Part shown: in pieces, positions 21,021 to 29,960 of the stretch
Layout: every line of letters begins with the position of its first letter
Numbering within the stretch: the first letter of the stretch is position 1
From: CAVQCJ01 sp963771835
Lineage (GTDB): Bacteria; Actinomycetota; Actinomycetes; Prado026
Direction: 5' to 3'
Length of the DNA stretch: 64,000 nucleotides
NCBI GenBank assembly: GCA_963771835.1
Contig: CAVYVA010000001.1
Coordinates: forward strand, 248,001 to 312,000
Notes under the pieces: model-generated
Told to the model about the DNA's origin: nothing
Database searches by the model: none
The model's input: the letters and a program-made list of their open reading frames with translations, nothing else
Translations under genes and position numbers: made by a program

Positions 21021-22301
21021 CCGCAGAGCCGACACCCACGACGACACCAGGGGTTCCGCCCACGCAGCCGCCGACCGGCGTCCGGCTGGACGACGTGCGC
21101 GCCGCCATCGACGCGATCGCGGCCGGTCGCGCCGTCGTCGTGGTCGACGACGAGGACCGCGAGAACGAGGGTGACCTGGTCTTCGCGGCGGCCAAGGCCA
21201 CCCCGGAGCTGGTCGGCTTCATGATCAGGTACTCCTCCGGCGTCGTCTGCGTCCCGATGGAGGGCGCCGAGCTCGACCGGCTCAAGCTGCCGCCGATGAC
21301 GTACGTCAACGAGGACCGGCGTGGCACGGCGTACTCGGTCTCGGTCGATGCCCGCCGCGGCGTCGCCACCGGGATCTCGGCCACGGACCGTGCGCACACC
21401 ATCAAGGTGCTGGTCGACAGCGCGACCGAGCCGTACGAGCTGACCCGGCCCGGTCACGTGTTCCCGCTGCGCGCCATGGACGGCGGGGTCCTGGTCCGGA
21501 CCGGGCACACCGAGGCGTCCGTGGACCTGGCCCGGCTCGCCGGGCTGACCCCGGCCGGGGTGATCTGCGAGATCGTGCACGACGACGGCTCGATGATGCG
21601 CGCGAAGGCGTTGCGCGAGTTCGCCGACGAGCACGGGCTGCTGATGATCTCGATCGCCGACCTGGTCGCCCACCGGCGGCGGACCGAGCGCAGCATCGAG
21701 CGCGCCGCCGAGACGGTCGTGCCCGACCGCGCACGGCACGTTCCGCGCCGTGGGCTACCGCAGCCTGCTCGACGGCGTCGAGCACGTCGCGTTCGTCCGC
21801 GGCGACCTCGGCGACGGGCAGGACGTCCTGGTCCGGGTGCACTCGGAGTGCCTGACCGGCGACGTGTTCGGCTCGCTGCGCTGCGACTGCGGGCCACAGC
21901 TCGACGCGGCGATGGCCGCGGTCGCGGCCGAGGACCGCGGTGTCGTGCTGTACATGCGCGGCCATGAGGGCCGGGGGATCGGCCTGGTGCACAAGCTGCA
22001 GGCCTACCAGCTGCAGGACTCCGGAGCGGACACCGTCGACGCGAACCTCGAGCTCGGGCTGCCGGCGGACGCGCGCGACTACGGCACCGGTGCGCAGATC
22101 CTGGCCGACCTCGGCGTGGTGTCGATGCGGCTGCTGACCAACAACCCGGCCAAGCGTGCCGGGCTGGAGGGGTACGGCCTGCAGGTGCTGGGCCGGGTCG
22201 CGCTGCCGGTCCTGGCCACCACCCACAACCTGCGCTACCTGCGCACCAAGCGGGACCGGATGGGGCACGACCTGCCCGACGACATCGGCTCCGACCTGTG
22301 A
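21017..22301 (+). CDS. ribBA: Bifunctional DHBP synthase / GTP cyclohydrolase II, one frame break
   Basis: Provides both precursors of the lumazine ring. The N-terminal 3,4-dihydroxy-2-butanone-4-phosphate synthase domain has VVVDDEDRENEGDLVFAA and RTGHTEASVDLARLAG. The C-terminal GTP cyclohydrolase II domain has VRVHSECLTGDVFGSLRCDCG (zinc cysteines) and YMRGHEGRGIGL. The N-terminal 20 residues are Pro/Thr-rich. A frame break lies at 21721/21722 (GTG then an extra C before CCG ACC), between the domains. Stop 22299-22301, overlapping ribH by GTGA; 427 residues after repair. Confidence 0.95.
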
Positions 22302-22786
22302 GCGGCACCGGGGCGCCGCGGCTGACGGTCGACGGGGCCGACGGGTTGCGGGTCGCGGTGGTCGCGGCGCGGTGGCACGAGCAGGTGATGGACGGTCTGG
22401 TCGCCGGTTCGCTCCGGGCGCTGGACGAGGCGGGCGTGACGCGGACCCAGCTGGTCCGGGTGCCCGGGGCCTTCGAGCTGCCGTTGGCGGCCCAGTCGGC
22501 GGCCCGGGCCGGCTTCGACGCCGTCGTCGCGCTGGGCGTGGTGATCCGCGGCGGGACGCCGCACTTCGACTACGTCTGCTCGGCGGCGACCGACGGGCTG
22601 AGCCGGGTCGCGCTCGACGCCGGGGTCCCGGTCGGCTTCGGTCTGCTCACGTGCGACGACGAGCAGCAGGCCCTGGACCGGGCGGGGCTGCCCGGGTCCG
22701 CGGAGGACAAGGGGTACGAGGCCGCGCAGGCCGCGATCGCCACCGCAGTGACCCTGCGCGGGCTGACCGCCGACCGCCTTCAATAG
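22298..22786 (+). CDS. ribH: 6,7-dimethyl-8-ribityllumazine synthase
   Basis: Condenses the butanone phosphate with the ribitylamino-pyrimidine to give lumazine; forms an icosahedral or pentameric shell in relatives. Signatures: VVAARWHEQVMDGL, VPGAFELPLAAQ, the catalytic loop VIRGGTPHFDYVC and GVPVGFGLLTCDDEQQA. 162 residues, uninterrupted, last gene of the riboswitch-controlled operon. Confidence 0.95.
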   Translation: MSGTGAPRLTVDGADGLRVAVVAARWHEQVMDGLVAGSLRALDEAGVTRTQLVRVPGAFELPLAAQSAARAGFDAVVALGVVIRGGTPHFDYVCSAATDGLSRVALDAGVPVGFGLLTCDDEQQALDRAGLPGSAEDKGYEAAQAAIATAVTLRGLTADRLQ

Positions 22787-22789
22787 GCT
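22784..22789 (+). promoter_or_regulatory. Candidate hisE-hisG -10
   Basis: TAGGCT overlaps the end of ribH. Seven bases downstream is ATG 22797, which opens a four-codon frame ending at 22811 and overlapping the hisE ATG. Confidence 0.4.
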
Positions 22790-22807
22790 GCGCGTCATGA
22801 GGGCCTC

Positions 22808-23071
22808 ATGAAGAGCTTCGAGGAGCTGTACGTCGAGCTCCAGGACAGAGCCGCGTACCGACCCGAGCACTCCTCGACCGTTGCCGCGCTCGAGGCCGGG
22901 GTGCACGAGATCGGCAAGAAGGTGGTCGAGGAGGCCGCCGAGGCGTGGATGGCCGCCGAGCACGAGGGACGCGACCGGGCCGCTGAGGAGATCGCCCAGC
23001 TGCTGTACCACACCCAGGTTCTGATGATCGCGTGCGACCTGACCCTCGAAGACGTCTACTCGCGGTTGTAG
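22808..23071 (+). CDS. hisE: Phosphoribosyl-ATP pyrophosphatase
   Basis: Second step of histidine synthesis. All-alpha MazG-like fold: SFEELYVELQDRA, then HEIGKKVVEEAAEAWMAA and AEEIAQLLYHTQVLMIA, with the metal-binding Glu/Asp pairs visible. 87 residues, matching actinobacterial HisE. There is no strong ribosome-binding site before ATG 22808; it overlaps the stop of a tiny upstream frame. hisG follows after six bases. Confidence 0.94.
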   Translation: MKSFEELYVELQDRAAYRPEHSSTVAALEAGVHEIGKKVVEEAAEAWMAAEHEGRDRAAEEIAQLLYHTQVLMIACDLTLEDVYSRL

Positions 23072-23077
23072 GCCCCC

Positions 23078-23923
23078 GTGCTGCGGATCGCCGTACCCAA
23101 CAAGGGCTCGTTGTCCGAGCCGGCCGTGCAGATGCTCGTCGAGGCGGGGTACCGCCAGCGGTCCGACCCGCGCGAGCTCGTGCTGCAGGACCCGGAGAAC
23201 GACACCGAGTTCTTCTTCCTGCGCCCGCGCGACATCGCGGTGTACGTGGGCTCGGGGCAGCTCGACGTCGGTGTCACCGGACGGGACCTGTTGCTGGACA
23301 GCGCCGCCGCCGCCGACGAGATCCTCCCGCTGGGCTTCGCGGCGTCGACGTTCCGGTTCGCGGCCCGGCCGGGGACGGCGACGGACGTGCACGGGCTGGC
23401 CGGCCTGCGGGTGGCTGCCGCGTACCCAGGGCTGGTCCAGGCCTACCTGCTCGGTCACGGCGTGCAGGCCGAGGTGATCCGGCTCGACGGCGCCGTCGAG
23501 ACAGCGGTCCGGCTGGGCGTCGCCGACGTCATCGCGGACGTCGTCTCCACCGGGACGACCCTGCGCCAGGCCGGCCTGGAGATCTTCGGCGACCCGATCC
23601 TGCAGTCGGAGGCGGTGCTCGTGCGCCGCCGCGGAGCGGAGCCGTCAACGGTGGTCGACCAGCTGGTCAGGCGGCTGCAGGGCGTCATCGTCGCGCGGAC
23701 GTACGTGCTGATGGACTACGACATCCCGGCCTCGCTCCTGGAGGCGGCGGTCCGCCTCACGCCCGGGTTCGAGTCGCCGACCGTGTCGCCGCTGCACGAG
23801 AGCGGGTGGGTCGCCGTCCGCGCCATGGTCCCCAGGCGGGACACCAACAAAGTCATGGACGACCTGTGGGACGCCGGTGCCCGCGGCATCATCGTCACCG
23901 ACATCCACGCCTGCCGGCTCTAG
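23078..23923 (+). CDS. hisG: ATP phosphoribosyltransferase (long form)
   Basis: First and feedback-controlled step of histidine synthesis. The N-terminal periplasmic-binding-like catalytic domain has RIAVPNKGSLSEPA and the PRPP-binding DVVSTGTTLRQ. The C-terminal regulatory ACT-like domain (PTVSPLHESGWVAVRAMVPR) marks the homohexameric long form, inhibited by histidine. GTG 23078, 281 residues, clean frame. Confidence 0.95.
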   Translation: MLRIAVPNKGSLSEPAVQMLVEAGYRQRSDPRELVLQDPENDTEFFFLRPRDIAVYVGSGQLDVGVTGRDLLLDSAAAADEILPLGFAASTFRFAARPGTATDVHGLAGLRVAAAYPGLVQAYLLGHGVQAEVIRLDGAVETAVRLGVADVIADVVSTGTTLRQAGLEIFGDPILQSEAVLVRRRGAEPSTVVDQLVRRLQGVIVARTYVLMDYDIPASLLEAAVRLTPGFESPTVSPLHESGWVAVRAMVPRRDTNKVMDDLWDAGARGIIVTDIHACRL

Positions 23924-23955
23924 CCGCATCGGCGGCGGGCTCGCCCGGGCCGGGT

Positions 23956-23961
23956 TAGCCT
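23956..23961 (+). promoter_or_regulatory. Candidate -10 of the coxD-like operon
   Basis: TAGCCT ends six bases before GTG 23968, so a leaderless transcript is likely. It lies in the 44-base gap after hisG. Confidence 0.45.
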
Positions 23962-23967
23962 GGCTGG

Positions 23968-24855
23968 GTGGACCGCCTCGAGATCGACGGGGTCGACGAG
24001 CCCGGCGACCTGTCGGCACGGCTGGCGGACGTCGGGTACCTCGCCGACGAGGGCCTCGCCACGGCCGCCTTCCTGGCCCTGCGGATGGGCCGGCCGCTGT
24101 TCCTGGAGGGGGAGGCCGGCGTCGGGAAGACCTCGCTGGCCCGTGCGCTCGCCGAGGTCGCCGGCGCCGAGCTGATCAGGCTGCAGTGCTACGAAGGGCT
24201 GGACTCCGCGCAGGCGCTGTACGACTGGGACTTCCCGCGCCAGCTCCTGCACCTGCGCGCGGCCGAGGCGGCCGGCACCGTGGACGTGGAGGCGGTCGAG
24301 CGCGACCTGTACGACCGTCGGTTCCTGGTCGCACGCCCGTTGCTGCAGGCGATCGAGACCACGCCGGCGGTGCTGCTGGTGGACGAGGTGGACCGGGCCG
24401 ACGACGAGTTCGAGGCGTTCCTGCTCGAGGTGCTCAGCGACTTCACGATCACCGTCCCCGAGCTGGGGACCGTACGCGCCTCGACCGCGCCGCTCGTCGT
24501 GCTCACGAGCAACCGGACTCGCGAGGTCCACGACGCGCTGAAGCGCCGGTGCCTGTACCACTGGCTCGAGCACCCGTCGTACGAGCGCGAGGTCGCGATC
24601 ATCCGGCGGCGGTTGCCGGAGGCGTCGGCGCAGCTGGCCGGCGATGTGGCCCGCGCGACCGCGTACCTGCGCGGCCAGGACCTGCTCAAGCCGCCGGGGG
24701 TCGCCGAGTCGCTGGACTGGACCGAGGCCCTGTTGGCGCTGGGCGCCCGGTCGCTGGATCCGGACCGCGCCGCCCGCACGCTGGGCGCGGTGCTCAAGTA
24801 CCGCGAGGACACCGAGCGGGTGCGCGCGGCGGGCCTGGGAGCGCTGGTGCCGTGA
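23968..24855 (+). CDS. MoxR/CoxD-type AAA+ ATPase
   Basis: ATPase of the MoxR group, which with a VWA partner remodels or inserts metal into enzyme complexes. In CO dehydrogenase clusters CoxD helps form the copper-sulfur-molybdenum site. Walker A GEAGVGKTS near residues 46-54, Walker B LLVDEVDRAD near residue 135, sensor 1 VVLTSNRTRE. 295 residues, unbroken, overlapping the VWA gene by GTGA. No structural coxLMS genes are in the window, so the client enzyme is unknown. Confidence 0.87.
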   Translation: MDRLEIDGVDEPGDLSARLADVGYLADEGLATAAFLALRMGRPLFLEGEAGVGKTSLARALAEVAGAELIRLQCYEGLDSAQALYDWDFPRQLLHLRAAEAAGTVDVEAVERDLYDRRFLVARPLLQAIETTPAVLLVDEVDRADDEFEAFLLEVLSDFTITVPELGTVRASTAPLVVLTSNRTREVHDALKRRCLYHWLEHPSYEREVAIIRRRLPEASAQLAGDVARATAYLRGQDLLKPPGVAESLDWTEALLALGARSLDPDRAARTLGAVLKYREDTERVRAAGLGALVP

Positions 24856-25985
24856 CCCTCGAGCCGGCGGCCGCGGTCGGCAGCCTCGTCGGGTTCGCGC
24901 GCACGTTGCGCAGCGGCGGCGTGGACGCGTCGCCCGACCGTCTGCAGGCGATGGTTCTCGCGCTCTCGGTCGCGAGCCCGCACTTCGACGCGTCCCGAAG
25001 CCGCGATGTGTACTGGGCCGGCCGCCTGACCCTGTGCTCCGGTCCGGACGACCTGCCCAGGTACGACCGCGCCTTCGCCGCCTGGTTCGGGGGTGACGAG
25101 CTTCCGATGCTGCGCTCGGAGCTTGCGGTGCGCGTGCCGCGCGAGGTCGCCCTGCCGTCCGACCCCGGCGGAACCGGGGAGACCGGGCCCGACCCGGTCC
25201 GCACCGCGACGGCCAGCGACACCGAGGTGCTGCGGAACCGCGACGTGGCCCGGCTGACCGGTCGGGAACGGGCCGAGCTGCGCAGGATGATCGCGATGCT
25301 CGACGCGCCCGCCCCGGTCCGTCCGTCTCGGCGCACCCGCCCCAGCCGGCGCGGGCCGCTGGACGCGCACCGGACGGTCCGGGCGATGCTCGAGCGCGGC
25401 GGCGAACCGGCCCGGCTGCGGCGCCACGACACCAGCGTGCGGCCGCGCCGGATCGTGCTGCTGCTCGACGTGAGCGGGTCGATGGCCGCGTACTCGGACA
25501 CGCTGCTGCGGTACGCGCACGCCTGCGTCCGGAGCCGGCCGCGGACCGAGGTGTTCACGCTGGGCACCCGGCTGACCCGGGTGACCCGCGAGCTCGCCGC
25601 GCGCGACGCGGACGCGGCGCTCGCCGCGCTGTCGACGGTGGTCGCCGACTGGAGCGGCGGGACCAGGCTCGGCGCCGACCTGAAGGAGTTCCTGGACCGG
25701 TACGGCCAGCGGGGCACCGCCCGTGGCGCGGTCGTCGTGCTGGCCTCCGACGGGTGGGAGCGCGGCGACACGACGCTGCTCGGCGAGCAGATGGCCAGGC
25801 TGCACCGGCTGGCGCACCGGGTCGTGTGGGTGCAGCCGCACAAGGCGCGGCCCGGCTACGAGCCGGCCACCGCGGGGATGCGCGCGGCGCTTCCGTTCGT
25901 CGACGACTTCGTGGCCGGGCACAGCCTGGCCGCGTACGCCGATCTGTCCGCACTGCTGTCCGACCAGGGGAGGTCCCGTGCGTGA
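24852..25985 (+). CDS. VWA-domain protein, CoxE-like
   Basis: Partner of the preceding MoxR-type ATPase. The C-terminal von Willebrand A domain has an intact metal-ion-dependent adhesion motif, LLLDVSGSMAAYS near residue 205, then a conserved Thr in GGTRLGADLKEF and Asp in LASDGWERGD. The N-terminal half is helical and Arg/Pro-rich, as in CoxE. 377 residues, no frame break. It overlaps the XdhC-like gene by eight bases. Confidence 0.86.
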   Translation: MTLEPAAAVGSLVGFARTLRSGGVDASPDRLQAMVLALSVASPHFDASRSRDVYWAGRLTLCSGPDDLPRYDRAFAAWFGGDELPMLRSELAVRVPREVALPSDPGGTGETGPDPVRTATASDTEVLRNRDVARLTGRERAELRRMIAMLDAPAPVRPSRRTRPSRRGPLDAHRTVRAMLERGGEPARLRRHDTSVRPRRIVLLLDVSGSMAAYSDTLLRYAHACVRSRPRTEVFTLGTRLTRVTRELAARDADAALAALSTVVADWSGGTRLGADLKEFLDRYGQRGTARGAVVVLASDGWERGDTTLLGEQMARLHRLAHRVVWVQPHKARPGYEPATAGMRAALPFVDDFVAGHSLAAYADLSALLSDQGRSRA

Positions 25986-27085
25986 CGTGATCGAGGACGT
26001 CGCCCGGCTCTTCGAGTCCGGGCAGACCTTCGGGCTCGCGACCGTGGTGCGGACGTGGAAGTCCGCGCCGCGCCCGGCCGGGGCGTCGATGGCCGTGTCC
26101 GCGGACGGCGAGGCGGTCGGCAGCGTCAGCGGTGGCTGCGTCGAGGGCGCGGTCTACGACCTCGCCCAGGAGGTGGCGGCCTCCGGGCGGCCGGTGCTCC
26201 AGCGGTACGGGGTCACCGACGACGACGCGTTCGCGGTGGGCCTGACCTGCGGCGGGATCCTGGACGTGTTCGTGGAGGCCGTCTCGGCGCAGACGTGGCC
26301 AGAGCTCGCCGACGTCGTCACCTCGGTCCGCGAACGGCAGCCGGTCGCGGTCGCCACGGTGGTGGACGGGCCCGGGCTGCTGGGCGCCAAGCGCACCGTG
26401 TGGCCGGACCGCGCAGCCGGGACCTTGGGGTCCCGGTCGGCTGGACCATGCGGTCGAGGACGACGTGCGCGGCATGCTCGAGTCCGGTCGGACCGGCTTC
26501 CTGCACTACGGCGCCGACGGCGAGCGCCGCGGGGACGAGCTCGCCGTGTTCGTGCAGTCGTTCGCGCCGCCGCCGCGGATGCTGGTGTTCGGGGCGATCG
26601 ACTTCGCCGCGGCGGTGGCCCGGATCGGGCGGTTCCTCGGCTTCCACGTCACGGTGTGCGACGCCCGGCCGGTGTTCGCGACGACCAAGCGGTTCCCGGA
26701 GGCCGACGAGGTCGTGGTGAAGTGGCCGCACGAGTACCTGGCCACGACCGAGGTGGACTCGCGGACGGTCATCTGCGTGCTGACGCACGACCCGAAGTTC
26801 GACGTGCCGCTGCTGGAGGCCGCGCTCCGCACGCCGGCGGCGTACGTCGGTGCCATGGGCAGCCGCAAGACGCACGAGGACCGCATCGAGCGCCTGCGCG
26901 AGGCCGGGCTGAGCGAGGCGGAGCTCGCCCGGCTCGCCTCGCCGATCGGCCTGGACATCGGTGCGCGCACCCCGGAGGAGACGGCGGTGTCGATCGCCGC
27001 GGAGATCATCTCGGCGCACTGGGGCGGCACCGGCACCCGGCTGACCGCGGCCGACGGGCCGATCCACCGCAACGCGCCCCGATGA
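25978..27085 (+). CDS. XdhC/CoxF family protein, one frame break
   Basis: XdhC proteins bind molybdenum cofactor, help its sulfuration and load it into xanthine-dehydrogenase-type enzymes. The N-terminal XdhC/CoxI domain has ATVVRTWKSAPRPAGASMAV and the SVSGGCVEGAV and LTCGGILDVFVE cysteine motifs. The C-terminal Rossmann domain has MLVFGAIDFAAAVARIG, HDPKFDVPLLEAAL and YVGAMGSRKTHEDR. An extra T at 26437 (CGG-T before CGG CTG GAC) separates the two ORFs in the inter-domain region. 368 residues after repair. Confidence 0.88.
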
Positions 27086-27098
27086 GCAGCGCCCGACG

Positions 27099-27933
27099 AT
27101 GAGCCCCGCCGCACCGGTCCGTCGCCGACCGGCCCGGGTGGCCGGGCTGGTGCTCGCGGCCGGCGCCGGCACCCGCTTCGGCGGGCCCAAGGCCGTGGCC
27201 GAGCTCGACGGCGAGCGCCTGGTCGACCGCGCCGTGCGCGTGCTGCGCGTGGGTGGCTGCGACCCGGTGCTGGTGGTGCTCGGCGCCCTGGTCACGGACG
27301 TCCCCGGTGCCGACGCCGTCGTCGTGAACCCCGACTGGCCGACCGGGATGGGCTCGTCGTTGCGAACCGGGCTCGACCGACCCGGGCCTGGCCGGCTGCT
27401 CGGCGGTGGTGGTGCTGCTCGTCGACCAGCCCGGCGTCCGCGCAGAGGCGGTCCGGGCCCTGATCGCGGCGCACGACGCGGGTGCCGCGCTCGCGGTCGC
27501 CTCGTACGCCGAGGGCACCGGCCACCCGGTGCTCATCGGCCGCGGTCACTGGTCCGGCGTCGCCGAGCTCGCGCGCGGCGACGTGGGCGCGAGGCCGTAC
27601 CTGTCCGCGCACGCGGCCGAGGTGGTCGAGGTCGACTGCAGCGGCCGCGGCGACGCGACCGACGCCGACACCCCGCAGGAGCTGGCCGGCCGCGGGGTCC
27701 TGACCCGGATCGCCGGCGACTCGAGCGCGGCCGGGGGCGGGATCGGCGGGCTGGCCGCGGGGCTGGGCGAGCTCGGGGCGCTGCTGGGCGGCGCCGGGGC
27801 TCGGGCCGCGCTCGAGGAGAAGGCGGCCCAGGAGGTCCGGCGCGACACGCAGGAGGCGGGCGAGCCGCCGTTCGAGGTCGACCTGGACTCCGGGGTGGTC
27901 CGCCTGCGTCGTCCCGGCCCGCCACGGCAGTAA
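27099..27933 (+). CDS. MobA/MocA-like nucleotidyltransferase with C-terminal extension, one frame break
   Basis: Probable molybdenum-cofactor cytidylyl- or guanylyltransferase, fitting the XdhC neighbour. GT-A fold nucleotide loop GLVLAAGAGTRFGGPKA near residue 16, PDWPTGMGSSLRTGL, and the metal-binding Asp in VVLLVDQPGV. The frame is restored by removing one base at 27383/27384 (CCC-G before GGC CTG). After GRGDATDADTPQEL, the usual end of the fold, about 75 more residues follow: a Gly/Ala-rich helix, then EVDLDSGVVRLRRP. I do not recognise that part. 277 residues. Confidence 0.82.
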
Positions 27934-27936
27934 CGT
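27931..27936 (+). promoter_or_regulatory. Candidate -10 of the sseB-like gene (leaderless)
   Basis: TAACGT overlaps the TAA stop of the preceding gene and ends seven bases before GTG 27944. Confidence 0.45.
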
Positions 27937-27943
27937 CGGGGAC

Positions 27944-28660
27944 GTGACCGTGCCAACGGTGCCCGCACTCCACTCGGCAGGAGCGTTCGGCGCCGACGAC
28001 GGGTCGGCCGACCCGTTCGTCGTCGCTGTGCTGGCCGACCACGCGAGCGGCCGGGCCGACCTGTACGCCGTCCAGCGGGCGCTGCTCACCGCCCGGGTCC
28101 TGGTCCCGGTCGTGGCCACCGCGACCGAGACCGAGGCCACCGGGTCCGGGCGCATCGTCGAGAAGGTGGCCCAGATGGCCACCGTGACGGTGACCGGCCG
28201 GGACGGGCGACGGGCACTGCCGGTCTTCACCTCGGTCGCGGCGATGGCCCTCTGGGACCGGACCGCGCGGCCCTTCCCCACGCACGCGCCCTCGGCCGCC
28301 GCCGGGGCGTATGCAGAAGGGGCCGTCGCCCTGCTGGTCGACTTCGGCGGGCCGCACCAGGTCGTCGTCGAGGGTCCGCCGATGCTCGCGCTCGCCGAGG
28401 GGCGCGAATGGGTGCCGGCCGACCGGGACCCCGAGATCCGTGGCGCCGTGCACGCCGCGCTGGCCGGCCTGCCGGGGCTCGGCCGCGTGGACATCGGGGA
28501 GTCGCAGGATGCGGACCTGAGCCTGACCCTGCACGTGGACGCCGCGGGGGTCGACCAGGTGCGCGAGGTGGCCCAGGAGGCGGCGGCGCGGCTGGCCACG
28601 GTCGAGCTGCTCCGGACCCGGCTGGAACGGGGCCTGGACCTCGCCGCGGTGACCGGCTGA
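27944..28660 (+). CDS. SseB-family protein
   Basis: Member of the SseB N-terminal domain family, of unknown biochemical role but regularly found just upstream of infC in actinobacteria. The domain is visible in DLYAVQRALLTARVLVPVVAT, RRALPVFTSVAAMALWD and GAVALLVDFGGPHQVVVEGP. The C-terminal third is a soluble alpha/beta region ending in a helix rich in Ala and Glu. 238 residues, uninterrupted. No enzyme motif is seen. Confidence 0.8.
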   Translation: MTVPTVPALHSAGAFGADDGSADPFVVAVLADHASGRADLYAVQRALLTARVLVPVVATATETEATGSGRIVEKVAQMATVTVTGRDGRRALPVFTSVAAMALWDRTARPFPTHAPSAAAGAYAEGAVALLVDFGGPHQVVVEGPPMLALAEGREWVPADRDPEIRGAVHAALAGLPGLGRVDIGESQDADLSLTLHVDAAGVDQVREVAQEAAARLATVELLRTRLERGLDLAAVTG

Positions 28661-28970
28661 GGCGCTGCCGCAGGTCGGCGCAGCGGCCCGCGACTGGTAA
28701 CCTGGCCCGCGACCGACCGTCCCGACACGGCCCTTCGGGTCCGCGGAAGTCCGGGGCGGTCTGCAAGTGGAGGCCCGCCTCCCACCCGCCGACCCGGCTC
28801 GTCCGAGGTCGTCGGGTCCAGGTCTGGGCATCGGCTCGCGCCGGTGCCCCGCGAGCGACCGTCCTTCGGGGCGGCCGCTCGTAGGACCATCCGGGCCCCC
28901 GCTCGCAGTCGGAGCGGGGGCCTTCTCCGTCTCCGGAGGTCAGACCCGTCGGACGTCCTGAGGAGGACAC
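28661..28970 (+). promoter_or_regulatory. infC leader region with promoter and terminator-like hairpin
   Basis: 310 bases without a gene. A -10-like TAACCT lies at 28698-28703, so the mRNA leader would be about 260 bases. Near its end an 11-base perfect stem (28894-28904 with 28912-28922) is followed by TTCT, like an attenuator. The position matches the leaders of infC-rpmI-rplT operons, where L20 or IF-3 controls expression. Which ligand acts here cannot be told. Confidence 0.6.
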
Positions 28971-29627
28971 ATCAGCGCAGAACCCCGCATCAACGACCGG
29001 ATCCGCGTCCCCGAGGTGCGGCTGGTCGGCCCGAACGGAGAGCAGGTCGGCATCGTCCGCATCGAGGACGCGCTGCGACTGGCCCAGGAGTCCGACCTCG
29101 ACCTCGTCGAGGTGGCCCCGATGGCCCGGCCGCCCGTCTGCAAGCTCATGGACTACGGCAAGTTCAAGTACGAGTCGGCGATGAAGGCCCGTGAGGACCG
29201 CAAGAAACAGGTCAACACGGTGATCAAGGAGATGAAGCTCCGGCCGAAGATCGACCCGCACGACTACGAGACCAAGAAGGGGCACGTCGTCCGGTTCCTC
29301 AACGCCGGCGACAAGGTGAAGATCACGATCATGTTCCGTGGGCGCGAGCAGTCCCGGCCCGAGCTGGGCTACCGGCTGCTGCAGCGGCTCGCGACCGACG
29401 TGCAGGACATCGGCTCGGTCGAGTCGGCGCCCAAGCAGGACGGCCGCAACATGATCATGGTCCTCGGGCCCACCAGGAAGAAGTCGGAGGTACGCGCCGA
29501 GCGGGAGGCCGAGAAGCGCAGGCACGACGAGGCCCCCGGGCCCGACGAGGTGGCCGCGACAGCCGCACCGGCAGTGCCGGTCGCGGCCGGCGAGCCCGCG
29601 GAACCGGAGGCGGACGCGGTCGGCTGA
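28971..29627 (+). CDS. infC: Translation initiation factor IF-3, AUC start codon
   Basis: Prevents premature subunit joining and proofreads start-codon choice. The protein begins (M)SAEPRINDRIRVPEVRLVG, the standard actinobacterial N-terminus, followed by KLMDYGKFKYESAMKAREDRK and the IF3 C-domain (EMKLRPKIDPHDYETKKGH, IMFRGREQSRPELG). An in-frame TGA at 28959-28961 is followed by no ATG, GTG or TTG until codon 16. AGGAGG lies five bases before ATC 28971. The start is therefore ATC, as expected for IF-3 autoregulation. 218 residues with an acidic C-terminal tail. Confidence 0.95.
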   Translation: MSAEPRINDRIRVPEVRLVGPNGEQVGIVRIEDALRLAQESDLDLVEVAPMARPPVCKLMDYGKFKYESAMKAREDRKKQVNTVIKEMKLRPKIDPHDYETKKGHVVRFLNAGDKVKITIMFRGREQSRPELGYRLLQRLATDVQDIGSVESAPKQDGRNMIMVLGPTRKKSEVRAEREAEKRRHDEAPGPDEVAATAAPAVPVAAGEPAEPEADAVG

Positions 29628-29716
29628 CCGGCGGGGACCAGACCACGAGTACCAGAGCCAGAGCCCAGCACCGAACCACGGCCCCCGGGCCGCGACCCAC
29701 GAGGAGACACGGCGTC

Positions 29717-29911
29717 ATGCCGAAGATGAAGACGCACAGCGGCGCGAAGAAGCGCTTCCGCGTGACCGGGACCGGAAAGGTCATGCGCGAGCAGGCGAAC
29801 CGGCGCCACCTGCTCGAGGTGAAGCCCTCCAAGCGGACGCGGCGCCTGGCGTCGGACGTCACCGCGTCCCCGGCCGACCTCAAGAAGGTCAAGCGCCTGC
29901 TCGGCATCTGA
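29717..29911 (+). CDS. rpmI: 50S ribosomal protein L35
   Basis: Small basic ribosomal protein. 64 residues starting MPKMKTHSGAKKRFRVTGTGK and ending DLKKVKRLLGI; matches the family along its entire length. A GAGGAG ribosome-binding site lies at 29701-29706. It is the middle gene of infC-rpmI-rplT. Confidence 0.98.
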   Translation: MPKMKTHSGAKKRFRVTGTGKVMREQANRRHLLEVKPSKRTRRLASDVTASPADLKKVKRLLGI

Positions 29912-29960
29912 CCCGCCCCGAACCAGCAGCTGTTGCACTCCAGACCAAGGAGCACCTCAA

